DNA of 64,000 bases from Sphingomicrobium sediminis (GCF_023805295.1 NZ_JAMSHT010000001.1:1426001-1490000); one strand, 5' to 3'; shown: positions 7,574 through 17,916, counted from the first letter of the stretch. A program made the numbers and translations. The notes: a model not told the origin generated them from the sequence alone.

Positions 7574-8605
7574 ATGAAGAAAATCGTTCTGGCGGCGCCG
7601 CTCGCCATGATTCTTGCCAGCTGTGGCAGTGGTGGCAGCACCGATTCGGTGAGCCAGCTTTCGGTGGTCGGTTCCTCGACCGTCTATCCGTTCACGACCG
7701 CGGTCGCCGAACAGTTCGAAAACGCCAATGAAGGCGTGCGCGTGAAGGTCGAATCGACCGGCACCGGTTCGGGCATGAAGCTCTTCTGCGAAGGCCTCGG
7801 CATCGACGAGCATGACGCCGTCAACGCCTCGCGCAAGATGAAGATCAGCGAATTCGAAGACTGCCAGTCGAACGGCGTGACCGACATTGTCGAACTCACC
7901 ATCGGCATTGACGGCCTGACGCTCATCCAGGCGCAGGGCGAAGAGCAATTGAACCTCACCAGCCAGCAGGTCTACGAAGCGCTGGCCGCCAACCCCTATG
8001 GTGGTGAGCAGACCGCGCAAAACTGGTCGGACATCTCGCCCGACCTGCCGAACGCCCCGATCCGCGTCCTCGGCCCGCCTCCGACGAGCGGCACCCGCGA
8101 CAGCTTCGTCGAACTGATCATGGAAGTCGGCTGCAACGCCAACCCCGCCATGGCCGAACTCGAAGAGTCGAACGAAGACGAATATAAGACCGTCTGCACC
8201 AAGATCCGTGAAGACGAAGCCTTCACCGAAGCCGGCGAGAACGACAACCTACTCGTCCAGAAGGTCTCGGCCGAGCCGGGCCGCATCGGCATCCTCGGCT
8301 ACAGCTTCGTCGAAGAGAATCTCGACAAGATCCAGCCGGTCGGCCTTGACGGTGTCGTCCCGACTGCCGAAACGATCGGCAACCTGGAATATCCGGCGGC
8401 GCGCCTGCTCTATGTCTACATCAAGGGGCAGCACGTCGAGAACAAGCCGGCGCTCGGCCAGTTCGTCGCAGCTTACAAGCAGGCCTGGCAGCCCGGTGGC
8501 ATGCTCGGTACGCGCGGCCTGGTCGCGCTTCCCGAAGCGCAGCGCGCCGAAGCCGACGCTGCTGCCGACGGCATGACCACGCTCACCGCAGCGTCGTTCG
8601 AATAA
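7574..8605 (+). CDS. pstS: Phosphate ABC transporter, phosphate-binding lipoprotein
   Basis: A 343-residue periplasmic binding protein that captures inorganic phosphate and delivers it to PstCA. The signal peptide ends in a lipobox (ILAS-C, Cys17), so it is membrane-anchored. Phosphate-binding loops are visible: VGSSTVYPF near residue 32 and the later TSGTRDSF. The start at ATG 7574 is preceded by GAGGGGAG; an in-frame ATG at 7550 has none. This PstS lies directly under the Pho box and leads the transporter genes, and it is about 40 bases before pstC. Length and motifs are ordinary for the family. Confidence 0.96.
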   Translation: MKKIVLAAPLAMILASCGSGGSTDSVSQLSVVGSSTVYPFTTAVAEQFENANEGVRVKVESTGTGSGMKLFCEGLGIDEHDAVNASRKMKISEFEDCQSNGVTDIVELTIGIDGLTLIQAQGEEQLNLTSQQVYEALAANPYGGEQTAQNWSDISPDLPNAPIRVLGPPPTSGTRDSFVELIMEVGCNANPAMAELEESNEDEYKTVCTKIREDEAFTEAGENDNLLVQKVSAEPGRIGILGYSFVEENLDKIQPVGLDGVVPTAETIGNLEYPAARLLYVYIKGQHVENKPALGQFVAAYKQAWQPGGMLGTRGLVALPEAQRAEADAAADGMTTLTAASFE

Positions 8606-8644
8606 GCGACGCCGCGCCCCAAGGGAGACAAGGAACAGTTATCG

Positions 8645-10024
8645 ATGAGCCTCATGTTGGCCACCATCATTATCCTGATCGCCGTCGGCTTTGCCGCGTC
8701 CTTCGCGCGTTCGCGCGTGAAGGGCCTGCGGGCCGGCGGTGCGCGGCTCAATAGTCTTCCCAACTATCACGCCGCCTACGTCTTCCTGTGGGGCGCGGTG
8801 CCCGCCCTCATTTTCCTCCTGGTCTGGGCTCCGCTCCAGGCCATGTTCGTCGAGCAGGCCGTACTCGCCACGCCCGAGGGCATGGCGTTGCCGGACACCG
8901 GCTTCCGCCCGGCCGTGCTTGCCGAAGCCAAGGCGCTCGCCACCGGCGAAATCTCCAGCGCCTTCAACAGCGATGCCCGCGCGCTCGCTCCCTATTTCGA
9001 AGCTGCCATCGGCCGCTATTCGATGATCGGCGCCTTCATCGCCTTCGTCGTTGCAGGCCTCGGCACCTTCTTCTCGATGCGCCGCGTCGGCGTGAACTTC
9101 CGCGCCCGTAACGGCGTCGAGCGCTGGGTGATGGGCCTGCTGGTCATCGCCTCGATGGTCGCGATCTTCACGACGCTCGGCATTGTCCTCTCGCTGCTGT
9201 TCGAGACGATCCGCTTCTTCAACCTCGTCAATCCGATCGAATTCCTGTTCGGTCTCGACTGGTCGCCGCAGCTTGCGATCCGCGCCGACCAGGCCGGTTC
9301 CTCGGGCGCATTCGGCTCGATTCCGCTCTTCTGGGGCACGGTCTTCATCGGCGCGATCATCGCCATGATCGTCGCCATCCCGCTGGGCCTGATGAGCGCG
9401 ATCTTCCTGACCCAATATGCCCCCGCCCGGCTGCGCAGCTGGCTCAAGCCGATCCTCGAGATCCTCGCCGGCGTGCCGACCGTGGTCTACGGCTATTTCG
9501 CCGCGCTGACCGTGGCCCCCGCGGTTCGCGACTTCGCGCTCGCCATGGGCCTGTCCAACGCATCGAGCGAAAGCGCGCTGGCTGCCGGTGTGGTCATGGG
9601 CATCATGATCATCCCGTTCGTTTCCTCGATGGCCGATGACAGCATCGCCGCCGTGCCTGCTGCCATGAACGATGGCAGCCTGGCATTGGGCGCGACGCAG
9701 TCGGAAACCATCAAGCGGGTCATTTTCCCAGCCGCTTTGCCCGGCATTGTCGGCGGCATCCTGCTCGCCGTCAGCCGCGCCATCGGCGAAACCATGATCG
9801 TGGTGATGGCCGCCGGCCTCGCCGCCAACCTTACCGCCAATCCGTTCGACAGCGTGACCACCGTCACCGTGCAGATCGTCCAGCTGCTGACCGGGGACCA
9901 GGAATTCGACAGTGCCAAGACGCTCGCCGCCTTCGCACTCGGCCTCGTCCTCTTCTTCATCACACTGGTGCTCAACCTCTACGCGCTGCGCGTCGTCCGC
10001 AAATATCGTGAAGCATATGAATAG
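8645..10024 (+). CDS. pstC: Phosphate ABC transporter permease PstC
   Basis: A 459-residue inner-membrane permease forming the phosphate channel with PstA. The N-terminal half has two hydrophobic segments and a roughly 60-residue extracytoplasmic stretch. The C-terminal half is the typical binding-protein-dependent permease core with at least six helices. The EAA-type cytoplasmic loop (NDGSLALGATQSETIKRVIFP) docks on PstB. It is longer than E. coli PstC (319) by an N-terminal extension, a form seen in alphaproteobacteria. The 3' end overlaps pstA by eight bases, so translation is coupled. Confidence 0.94.
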   Translation: MSLMLATIIILIAVGFAASFARSRVKGLRAGGARLNSLPNYHAAYVFLWGAVPALIFLLVWAPLQAMFVEQAVLATPEGMALPDTGFRPAVLAEAKALATGEISSAFNSDARALAPYFEAAIGRYSMIGAFIAFVVAGLGTFFSMRRVGVNFRARNGVERWVMGLLVIASMVAIFTTLGIVLSLLFETIRFFNLVNPIEFLFGLDWSPQLAIRADQAGSSGAFGSIPLFWGTVFIGAIIAMIVAIPLGLMSAIFLTQYAPARLRSWLKPILEILAGVPTVVYGYFAALTVAPAVRDFALAMGLSNASSESALAAGVVMGIMIIPFVSSMADDSIAAVPAAMNDGSLALGATQSETIKRVIFPAALPGIVGGILLAVSRAIGETMIVVMAAGLAANLTANPFDSVTTVTVQIVQLLTGDQEFDSAKTLAAFALGLVLFFITLVLNLYALRVVRKYREAYE

Positions 10025-11285
10025 TCCCACCGAGAAACTGGGCGCCGCAGAGCGCTGGACCAGCGAGGCCATGCAGCGCCGCGTCAAGCAGCGCTATGCC
10101 GCCGAACGTCGCTTCAAGATGTTCGGCATGGCCGCGGTCGGCCTGTCGGTCGCCTTCCTGGCCTTTCTGCTCGTCAACATGGCCACCAACGGTTTCTCCG
10201 GCTTCTTCCGGACCGAAGCCAGCGTGACCGTCAACTTCCCGGCCAGCGACGTCATGGTCGATCCGGCCTCGCTCGAGGGCGACGATGCCCGCTCGATCCT
10301 GTCGGGCGCCGGGCTGCGCGGCGCGATCCGCGAGGCCGCCGTCGACACTTATGGCGAGGCAGGCGAAGAATTGTTCGGCGGCAGCGCGGTCAATGCGCTG
10401 ACCGACATGCTGGTCGACGATCCCGACATGCTGATGCGCGAAGTCGACATCATGCTGCCGGTCACCAGCGAAGTCGATCTTGCCCATAAGGGCGATGGCA
10501 GCGCTGCCGGCGAGGCCCTTGCGGCTTTGGCTGCAGAGCGCGGCACCATCGATACCAAATTCAACTGGACCTTTCTTACGGCCAGCGACGCCACCAATCC
10601 CGGCGAAGTCGGCATCTGGGGCGCGCTTGTCGGCAGCTTCCTGACGATCATCGTCACCATGTTGCTGGCCTTCCCGATCGGCGTCCTCTCGGCCGTCTAT
10701 CTCGAGGAATTCGCGCCCAAGAACAAATGGACCGACATGGTCGAGGTCTCGATCAACAACCTGGCTGCCGTGCCGTCGATCATCTTCGGCCTGCTCGGCT
10801 TGGCCGTCTTCCTGAACTTCATGCACCTGCCGCGTTCGGCCCCACTGGTCGGCGGCCTGACGCTGGCGCTCATGACCATGCCGGTCATCGTCATCGCCGG
10901 GCGCAACGCCATCAAGGCCGTCCCGCCCTCGATCCGCGATGCTGCACTCGGCGTCGGCGCCTCCAAGATGCAGGTCGTGTTCCATCACGTCCTGCCGCTC
11001 GCGCTGCCGGGCATCCTCACCGGTACCATCATCGGCATGGCCCGCGCGCTGGGCGAGACCGCCCCGCTGCTGCTCATCGGCATGCGCGCCTTCGTCTCCT
11101 CGCCGCCCACCGGCATCATGAGCGACGCGACCGTGCTGCCCATGCAGATTTTCCTCTGGTCCGATGAAGTCGATCGCGGCTTCGTTGAAAAGACCAGTGC
11201 GGCAATCATCGTTCTCTTGCTTTTCATGCTCGCGATGAACGCCCTCGCCATCTATCTCCGCAACCGCTTCGAACAGCGCTGGTAG
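10017..11285 (+). CDS. pstA: Phosphate ABC transporter permease PstA
   Basis: A 422-residue permease partner of PstC. One N-terminal transmembrane helix (about residues 35-57) is followed by a large extracytoplasmic region to about residue 200, then the canonical permease core with five to six helices and its EAA loop ([20 protein letters not shown]). The extracytoplasmic insert makes it longer than E. coli PstA (296) but is common in alphaproteobacteria. The start at ATG 10017 overlaps the last codons of pstC by eight bases; frames extending further upstream run inside pstC. It ends 13 bases before pstB. Confidence 0.94.
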   Translation: MNSPTEKLGAAERWTSEAMQRRVKQRYAAERRFKMFGMAAVGLSVAFLAFLLVNMATNGFSGFFRTEASVTVNFPASDVMVDPASLEGDDARSILSGAGLRGAIREAAVDTYGEAGEELFGGSAVNALTDMLVDDPDMLMREVDIMLPVTSEVDLAHKGDGSAAGEALAALAAERGTIDTKFNWTFLTASDATNPGEVGIWGALVGSFLTIIVTMLLAFPIGVLSAVYLEEFAPKNKWTDMVEVSINNLAAVPSIIFGLLGLAVFLNFMHLPRSAPLVGGLTLALMTMPVIVIAGRNAIKAVPPSIRDAALGVGASKMQVVFHHVLPLALPGILTGTIIGMARALGETAPLLLIGMRAFVSSPPTGIMSDATVLPMQIFLWSDEVDRGFVEKTSAAIIVLLLFMLAMNALAIYLRNRFEQRW

Positions 11286-11298
11286 GAACGTCCCACCA

Positions 11299-12103
<805 letters not shown>

Positions 12104-12111
<8 letters not shown>

Positions 12112-12817
12112 TCCTACCGAAAACGAGTCGCTCATCGGGGCGCACACGCTCAAGGCCTTCGACGAAGACCTCGACCAGTTGCGTGCGCTCATCAGCCAGA
12201 TGGGCGGGCTTGCCGAGCACCAGATTCGCGAGAGCATGCGCTGCCTGACGCAGCGTGACATCGAAGGTGCGCGCAAGGTCGTCGAGGCCGATCGCCGCCT
12301 CGATGAGCTGGAAACCGAGACCGAACGCCGCGCCATCGAGACGATCGCATTGCGCGCGCCGCTCGCCGGCGACCTTCGCGACGTCGTCGCCGCGCTCAAG
12401 ATTTCCAACGTGGTCGAGCGGATCGGCGATTATGCCAAGAATATCGCCCGCCGCGTCGAAGAGCTGGAAAGCGCGCCTGCCATCGAGCCGCTGTCGCTGA
12501 TGCCCGAAATGGCGCGCATCGCGACAGAGATGGTGCACGATGTCCTCAACGCCTTTGTCGAACGCGATGCCGAGACGGCCTTGCGCGTCGCGCGCCGCGA
12601 CCAGGCGGTCGACGATTTCTACAATTCGATCTTCCGCACCCTGCTCACGCACATGATGGAAGACAGCCACAATATCGGTCACGCGACGCAGTTGCTGTTC
12701 GTCGCCAAGAATATCGAACGTGTCGGCGATCATGCCACCAACATTGCCGAGATGGTCTATTATGCAGCCACCGGCGGGCGGATGGCCGACGCATTGAACG
12801 CAGACGATACCGTTTAG
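12104..12817 (+). CDS. phoU: Phosphate-signalling complex protein PhoU
   Basis: A 237-residue all-helical protein made of two PhoU repeats (residues about 15-105 and 120-215), each with the metal-binding E/D-x-x-x-D type helices ([16 protein letters not shown] and [17 protein letters not shown]). PhoU passes transporter status to PhoR and keeps the regulon off in phosphate excess. The start ATG 12104 lies inside the last codons of pstB. Length agrees with the family (about 240). It is followed after 29 bases by phoB. Confidence 0.96.
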
Positions 12818-12846
12818 GGTTAGAGCGGAAAAAGGGGTCGAAGCGC

Positions 12847-13545
12847 ATGTCGGACAAGAAGCTATTGCTGGTTGAAGATGATCGCGCACTGGCCGATCTC
12901 GTCACCTATCATTTCGATCGGGCCGGCTACGACGTCACCCGCACCGGCGATGGCGAAGAGGCGCTGATCCTCGCCGAGGAAATCACCCCCGACCTTATCC
13001 TCCTCGACTGGATGATCGAGGGTATTAGCGGCATCGAGGTTTGCCGCCGCCTGCGCCGCCGCCAGAATACCGCCAACCTCCCGATCATCATGCTGACCGC
13101 GCGCGGCGAAGAGGATGATCGCATCCGCGGCCTCGAAACCGGCGCCGACGATTACATCACCAAGCCGTTCAGCCCCAAGGAACTGGTCGCGCGTGCTGGC
13201 GCCGTGCTGCGCCGCGTCCGCCCCGCGCTTGCCGCCGAACAGCTCGAATATGCCGGTATCGAGATGGACCTCGCCGCGCACCGCGTCCGCCGCGACGGCG
13301 AGCCGATCCAGGTCGGCCCAACCGAATATCGCCTGCTCCGCCACTTCCTCGAAAATCCCGGCCGCGTCTTTTCGCGCCAGCAATTGCTCGAGACCGTCTG
13401 GCCGCATAGCGAGGATATCGAACTGCGCACCGTCGACGTCCACATCCGTCGCCTGCGCATTGCCTTGAACGAACATGGCGGCCCCGACCTGATCCGCACC
13501 GTCCGCGCCGCAGGCTATGCACTGGACGCCGAAGGCGCGCGCTAG
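12847..13545 (+). CDS. phoB: Phosphate-regulon response regulator
   Basis: A 232-residue OmpR/PhoB-type regulator. The receiver domain (1-120) has the acidic pair D11-D12, the phospho-acceptor D54 in LILLDWM, and K in YITKPF. The winged-helix domain (135-230) has PTEYRLLRHFLENPGRVFSR and the DNA-recognition helix ELRTVDVHIRRLR. Phosphorylated by PhoR, it should bind the box at 7471-7498. It is the last gene of the Pho locus and ends two bases before a DUF2200 gene that is likely read through on the same transcript. Confidence 0.96.
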   Translation: MSDKKLLLVEDDRALADLVTYHFDRAGYDVTRTGDGEEALILAEEITPDLILLDWMIEGISGIEVCRRLRRRQNTANLPIIMLTARGEEDDRIRGLETGADDYITKPFSPKELVARAGAVLRRVRPALAAEQLEYAGIEMDLAAHRVRRDGEPIQVGPTEYRLLRHFLENPGRVFSRQQLLETVWPHSEDIELRTVDVHIRRLRIALNEHGGPDLIRTVRAAGYALDAEGAR

Positions 13546-13547
13546 TC

Positions 13548-13895
13548 ATGCCGCGCAAGACCATCGGCGAGTATGAATTCGCGATGATCTACCCGATGTA
13601 TCTCCAGAAGGTGGAGAAGAAGGGGCGCACCAAGGATGAATTGGATACGGTCACCAAGTGGCTGACCGGCTATGACGATGCCGGCCTCGCCGACCAGATC
13701 GAGCGCAAGACGACGTTTGCGCAATTCTTCGAAGAAACCCCGCAGCTTCATCCCAATGTCGGCGAGATCAACGGCGTCGTCTGCGGCAAGCGTGTCGAGG
13801 ACATCGAGGATCCATTGGAACAGAAGGTCCGCTGGCTCGACAAGCTCGTCGACGAACTGGCCCGCGGCAAGAAGCTCGAAAGTATCCTGCGCTAG
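13548..13895 (+). CDS. DUF2200 family protein
   Basis: A 115-residue cytosolic protein recognised by its DUF2200 pattern: YPMYLQKVEKKGRTKDEL, WLTGYD, FFEETPQLHPN, INGVVCGKRVEDIEDPLEQ and a C-terminal KLVDELARGK. The biochemical function of this family is not known to me. It starts two bases after phoB stops, so it is probably a tail gene of the Pho transcript and may be phosphate-regulated; that is inference. Its TAG stop and the stop of the opposite-strand gene are the same CTAG (13892-13895). Confidence 0.8.
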   Translation: MPRKTIGEYEFAMIYPMYLQKVEKKGRTKDELDTVTKWLTGYDDAGLADQIERKTTFAQFFEETPQLHPNVGEINGVVCGKRVEDIEDPLEQKVRWLDKLVDELARGKKLESILR

Positions 13896-14416
13896 GCGTC
13901 ATGCCGTTCCGGCGGTCGCGGTAGTTCGACGTCGTGGCGGTGGTTCCAGATCTCGACGATCTTTCCCTCTTCGTTGAAGCGGAAGACGTTGATAATCGCG
14001 ACCCGCTCGAACGGCTGCATGCCCATCGCCTGGCCCTGTTCGGAAATATCGGACAGGCTGAGCCACCAGCGGTTGGCCACCATGTCACCCTCGGCAATCT
14101 GGTAATCCATCTCGCCGGTCATGGTCCCCATGCCGTGGAAGAAATCGGCGATATTCTTCTGCTCGATCGCCTGCTCGGTCACATTCTTGCGCTCGCCAAG
14201 GTCATGCACGACATATTCGTCGGCGACATAGTCGGCGTAGACCGACGTATTGTTGGAGAACCAGAGATTCTCGTAAAATTCGCGCGCGAGCCGCTTGTTG
14301 CGCTCAGTCGTATCGGTCGCCGCCACATCGGCGCCGGCATCGCCGCTCTCGGCAGTTTGCGTGCATCCGACGACCATCAGGCCGGCGGCAACAAGGCTGA
14401 AAATTGCTGTTCTCAT
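13892..14416 (-). CDS. SnoaL/NTF2-like lipoprotein
   Basis: A 174-residue protein with a lipoprotein signal peptide ending VVGC (Cys about residue 18) and a SnoaL-like cone-shaped fold (residues 40-165). Visible elements are REFYENLWFSNN at the first helix, the DEYVVHDLG strand, and the late strands FERVAIINVFRFNEEGKIVEIWNH. This fold covers ester cyclases and many binding proteins of unknown substrate. The start at 14416 sits just after the GGGGGG run on the coding strand; longer frames lack a site. It converges on the DUF2200 gene with a shared CTAG stop. Secretion and the fold are clear; the reaction is not. Confidence 0.8.
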   Translation of the reverse strand: MRTAIFSLVAAGLMVVGCTQTAESGDAGADVAATDTTERNKRLAREFYENLWFSNNTSVYADYVADEYVVHDLGERKNVTEQAIEQKNIADFFHGMGTMTGEMDYQIAEGDMVANRWWLSLSDISEQGQAMGMQPFERVAIINVFRFNEEGKIVEIWNHRHDVELPRPPERHDA

Positions 14417-14507
14417 GGATAAGCCCCCCATTCCATTCGAGAATTGATGAGGATTCCCGTTGCGCGCGCACTTGTAAAGCCCGCGCCAGCGCCGCATGAG
14501 GCGGGCC

Positions 14508-15260
14508 ATGGCACGCAAACGTAAAGGCAAGCGCGGGGATAACCCCAATCGGCCCCGCTTCTGGGGCAAGCATGCAGTCGCCGCTGCTCTGGACAATCCC
14601 GACCGCACGGTCCTCAAGGCCTGGACCACGCAGGAAATGGCCAATTACATGAACTTCCCGAGCGAAGTGCAGGTGGTCCGCGCCGAGGTCACCGACCTTG
14701 CCCGCCTCGTCCCGCACGATGCGCCGCACCAGGGCGTCGTGATCGAATGCGAGCCATTGGAAGATATCTGGCTGGGCGACGTGCTCGCCGAGGCGGACGA
14801 GAAATCGACCATCCTCGTGCTCGACCAGGTCACCGACCCGCACAATGTCGGCGCGATCCTGCGCTCGGCCGCGGCCTTCGACGTCGCCGCCATCGTCACG
14901 CAGGACCGCCACGCCCCGCCCGAAGGCGGCGCGCTGGCCAAGGCCGCATCGGGCGCGCTGGAGACCGTGCCGTGGGTGCGCGTCGTCAATCTCGCCCGTG
15001 CACTGGATGAAATGGCCGAGGCCGGTTTCTGGCGTATCGGGCTGGCGGGCGAAGCCGACACCACGCTGGCCGAGGCGCTGGGCCCCAAGCGGGTCGCGCT
15101 GGTGCTGGGCGCCGAAGGCCCAGGCATGCGCGCCAATGTGCGCGATCATTGCGACGCGCTCGCCAAGCTGCCGATCAGCGAGCGCATGGAAAGCCTCAAC
15201 GTCTCCAACGCCGCCGCCATCAGCCTCTACGCGGCGAGCATTGCAGGACGCGGGGCCTGA
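14508..15260 (+). CDS. rlmB: 23S rRNA 2'-O-ribose methyltransferase (RlmB type)
   Basis: A 250-residue SPOUT methyltransferase that, by family, methylates the ribose of G2251 in 23S rRNA with S-adenosylmethionine. An N-terminal substrate-binding domain (FWGKHAVAAALDNP, residues 15-90) precedes the trefoil-knot domain with its three motifs: DQVTDPHNVGAILRSA, LVLGAEGPGM and SLNVSNAAAISLY. A basic extension (MARKRKGKRG) starts the protein. ATG 14508 has GAGG at 14498-14501; ATG 14496 is an alternative that adds four residues. The stop overlaps the next start as TGATG. Confidence 0.9.
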   Translation: MARKRKGKRGDNPNRPRFWGKHAVAAALDNPDRTVLKAWTTQEMANYMNFPSEVQVVRAEVTDLARLVPHDAPHQGVVIECEPLEDIWLGDVLAEADEKSTILVLDQVTDPHNVGAILRSAAAFDVAAIVTQDRHAPPEGGALAKAASGALETVPWVRVVNLARALDEMAEAGFWRIGLAGEADTTLAEALGPKRVALVLGAEGPGMRANVRDHCDALAKLPISERMESLNVSNAAAISLYAASIAGRGA

Positions 15261-15877
15261 TGGTCGCGACGCAGGCCAGTCTCGACGCCTGTGTCGATGC
15301 GCTGTGCGGACTCGAGCCGGCTTTCGCGCGCGCCATCGAGACCTATGGCCGCCCCGAGCCGCGCCTCCGGCCCACGGGTCATGTTACCCTGATGCGGACG
15401 ATCGTGGGACAGCAGGTCAGCGTCGCTGCAGCCTCGTCCATGTGGAACAAGCTCGAAAATGCCTATGGCGCCGATCCGGACCTTGCTGCGATCCGCGCCG
15501 CCGACGATGCAACGCTGCGCGAGGCCGGGCTGTCGCGCCAGAAAGCCGGCTACATGCGCAGCCTCTGCGGGATGGTGGAAGATGGCGAGGTCAATTTCGA
15601 CCACCTCCCCAAGGATGACGAAGAAGCAATTGCCGAACTCACGAAGATCAAGGGCATTGGCCGCTGGTCAGCCGAAATCTACTTGCTGTTCAGCGAGGGG
15701 CGACAGGACGTCTTTCCTGCCGGCGACCTTGCCGTGCAGGTGCAATTGGGCCGGCTGCTGGAGCGCGAGGAGCGCCCGCCCGAAAAACTGGTGCGCGAAT
15801 GGGCCGAGCCATGGTCGCCGCATCGCGGGAGCGCCGCGATCCTCGCCTGGCATACCTACAATAACGAACCGCTCTAG
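15260..15877 (+). CDS. DNA-3-methyladenine glycosylase (AlkA-like, HhH-GPD)
   Basis: A 205-residue base-excision repair glycosylase that removes alkylated purines. It has the helix-hairpin-helix LTKIKGIGRWSAEIYLL (about 128-143) and the catalytic aspartate D156 in FPAGDLAVQ. The early block VTLMRTIVGQQVSVAAASSMW matches the family. It lacks the N-terminal TBP-like domain of E. coli AlkA, so it is the short form. ATG 15260 overlaps the rlmB stop (TGATG), indicating coupling. Its stop codon is the CTAG shared with the opposite gene. Confidence 0.9.
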   Translation: MVATQASLDACVDALCGLEPAFARAIETYGRPEPRLRPTGHVTLMRTIVGQQVSVAAASSMWNKLENAYGADPDLAAIRAADDATLREAGLSRQKAGYMRSLCGMVEDGEVNFDHLPKDDEEAIAELTKIKGIGRWSAEIYLLFSEGRQDVFPAGDLAVQVQLGRLLEREERPPEKLVREWAEPWSPHRGSAAILAWHTYNNEPL

Positions 15878-17088
15878 ATTTCCTTGAGCGTCGCGTCGCG
15901 GAATTGGCGCGAACCGAGATCGACACGGATCGGCGCCAGCTTGCCGTCGGCACCGCCTTCGCGTCCGATCATGTAGGCGAACGTGCCCGCAGCGACGGGC
16001 ACGGCGCTCTCGGCATTGGCAGCACGGCGGAGCGTGAAGGCCAGGATCGGCATGATGATCTTGCGATCGCCAACCTGCGCGATGCGCGATTGGGCGAGCG
16101 GGACCGAGACGCGGCCCTGCAGCATGACATCCTCCATCGGCGCGAGGCGCTCGATCGCCGGGTCGCCCTTGCCGATATCGGGATGCGCTTCGAATTGGGC
16201 GATCATTTCCTGCTGGTCGGGACCGGCGGGCAGGATGGCGGTGTCGACACGAATGTCGCGCGCGCCCGCACCGCCCACATTGGCGACGAGCAGGCGATAT
16301 TCGACCCAGAAATTCTCGCCGTCGACGACTGCGACATTGAGCCGCGCCTTGGCCTCGAGCTCGGGCTTCAGTCCGCTAGCAACGATGCCGCCGACAGGTG
16401 CCGCCGGTTCGGGAGCCGGTGCCGGTGCCGGTTCGGGCGCAGGCGCCGGTGCGGGCTCCGGCTCGGGCGCGACGTCGCGCTCCATCACCATCTCGCCGCC
16501 ACCGGCCAGCGCAGCGCGGGTGCGCGAGCGGCGACGGATCGCCACGAACGCGCCGAAGACCAGGATGACGGGCAGGATCGCCAGCAACCACCAGCCGACG
16601 CCCATTGCGCCCGTATCGGCATCGAGATCGGCCGGGTCGAACGGCTGCGGGTCGAAACCTTCGACCTCAAGATCGGGATCGACAGTGTCCTCAAGACCCT
16701 CGAGCGGCGGCAGCGTGATTTCGCGCTGCGGTGCGGGCGCGGGGGCCGTCGGCTGCGCCTCGACCGGTGCAGGCGCGCTCTGCGCGGGCGGCGGGGCCTG
16801 GCGGGTCGGCAGCTGGGTTGGCGGCGGTGTCGTTTCCGCTGGCGGTGGCGTGGTGTCCGGCTGGGTCTGCGGCTGTTGCGGCTGCTGCTGGCGCGGCTGC
16901 GCAGGCGCATTGGGGTCGAGCGAGAAATCGCGCAGGCTGTCGGGCCCGATCACATCGCCGCGATCCTGCGGCTGGGCAGGCGCAGGCGCGACGACGTTGC
17001 CCGTCTCCTGCGCGGCAGCAGTGGCGGGAAGCAGGGCAAGAACGAGGGCCGCGAGCAGGGCCCGGACAGAGAGATTCAACCGGTACAT
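15874..17088 (-). CDS. Proline-rich single-pass membrane protein, unknown
   Basis: A 404-residue protein with a signal peptide (1-26, ends TAAAQ) and a long Pro/Gln/Thr/Ala-rich stretch (about 30-125). An acidic segment follows, then one transmembrane helix (about 164-184), then a basic stop-transfer RRRSRTR. A PEPEPAPAPAP repeat (about 205-230) leads to a beta-rich C-terminal domain (235-404). The layout suggests a periplasmic low-complexity arm and a cytosolic C-terminal domain. I do not recognise the domain; similar proteins occur in sphingomonads. The coding strand is strongly Pro/Ala biased. It shares the CTAG stop with the glycosylase gene. Confidence 0.75.
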   Translation of the reverse strand: MYRLNLSVRALLAALVLALLPATAAAQETGNVVAPAPAQPQDRGDVIGPDSLRDFSLDPNAPAQPRQQQPQQPQTQPDTTPPPAETTPPPTQLPTRQAPPPAQSAPAPVEAQPTAPAPAPQREITLPPLEGLEDTVDPDLEVEGFDPQPFDPADLDADTGAMGVGWWLLAILPVILVFGAFVAIRRRSRTRAALAGGGEMVMERDVAPEPEPAPAPAPEPAPAPAPEPAAPVGGIVASGLKPELEAKARLNVAVVDGENFWVEYRLLVANVGGAGARDIRVDTAILPAGPDQQEMIAQFEAHPDIGKGDPAIERLAPMEDVMLQGRVSVPLAQSRIAQVGDRKIIMPILAFTLRRAANAESAVPVAAGTFAYMIGREGGADGKLAPIRVDLGSRQFRDATLKEI

Positions 17089-17144
17089 GATGCGGGCTGG
17101 ACTAACGTCTTTGCCCGCATATGCAAGCGGTTAGCGATGCATCG

Positions 17145-17840
17145 TCACGCCGCGTCGACCAGCACCAGTTCGACATCCTCATCGAGTGCCTCAATGGTCA
17201 GTTGGCCCTCATCCTTGATGGCGATGCCATCGCGGCCCTGGGCGTCCTTGCCGTTGATGCGGATCGGCGCCGACGGGACGAGGTAGAGATAGCGACCGGG
17301 CTTGCTCTCGTACGTCAGGCTATTGCCGGCCTTCAACGTCGCGCCGAGCACCTCGCCATCGGCATGGAAGGTCAACGCGCCATCGTCGGGATCGCCGCTG
17401 GCCAGCACCTGGAAGGCGCCGTCGCGTTCGTCCTTGGGAAACGGCATCTGCCCCCAGCCCGGCTCGACGCCCGGCTTGGCGGTCTCGATCCAGATCTGGA
17501 ACAAGGTCGTCTGCTCGTCCTCAAGGTTATACTCGGCATGCATGACGCCGCGCCCGGCGCTCATGACCTGGACATCGCCCGCACCGGTGCGGCCCTTGTT
17601 GCCCATCGAATCCTCATGGGTGATCGCGCCTTTGCGGACATAGGTGATGATTTCCATGTCGCGATGCGGATGCGGCGGGAAGCCCGACTGCGCGGCGATC
17701 TCGTCGTCGTTCCACACACGAATGGGGCCCCAGTTCATGCGCTGCGGGTCATGGTAGTTGGCAAAGCTGAAATGGTGACGGGCATTGAGCCAGCCATGGT
17801 TCGCATGGCCCAATGTGGCGAAGGGTCGGATATCAATCAT
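17145..17840 (-). CDS. Pirin family protein
   Basis: A 231-residue bicupin. The N-terminal cupin carries the metal-binding set expected of pirins: H57 and H59 in PPHPHRD, then H101 and E103 in GVMHAEYN. Bacterial pirins such as YhhW can act as quercetin 2,3-dioxygenases, others modulate enzymes; which applies here cannot be told. The start ATG 17840 (MIDIRPFATLGHANHGW) matches the usual pirin N-terminus; the frame extends upstream without a site. It lies between two other minus-strand genes but with gaps of about 55 and 75 bases, so it may be transcribed alone or with the carbonic anhydrase-like gene. Confidence 0.92.
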   Translation of the reverse strand: MIDIRPFATLGHANHGWLNARHHFSFANYHDPQRMNWGPIRVWNDDEIAAQSGFPPHPHRDMEIITYVRKGAITHEDSMGNKGRTGAGDVQVMSAGRGVMHAEYNLEDEQTTLFQIWIETAKPGVEPGWGQMPFPKDERDGAFQVLASGDPDDGALTFHADGEVLGATLKAGNSLTYESKPGRYLYLVPSAPIRINGKDAQGRDGIAIKDEGQLTIEALDEDVELVLVDAA

Positions 17841-17916
17841 GACCCTGAAATGCGTAAGGGTCTCAAGGGGTTCAAGAAGCGGCGATGTAAGCGAGGTTCC
17901 GTTTTGTGACCCGGTA

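Noticed and set aside
16380..16470. Repetitive GCCGGTTCGGGCGC-like stretch, considered as a tandem repeat array or CRISPR
   Set aside because: It is the coding sequence of a Pro-Glu-Pro-Ala repeat in the minus-strand protein; no regular spacers.
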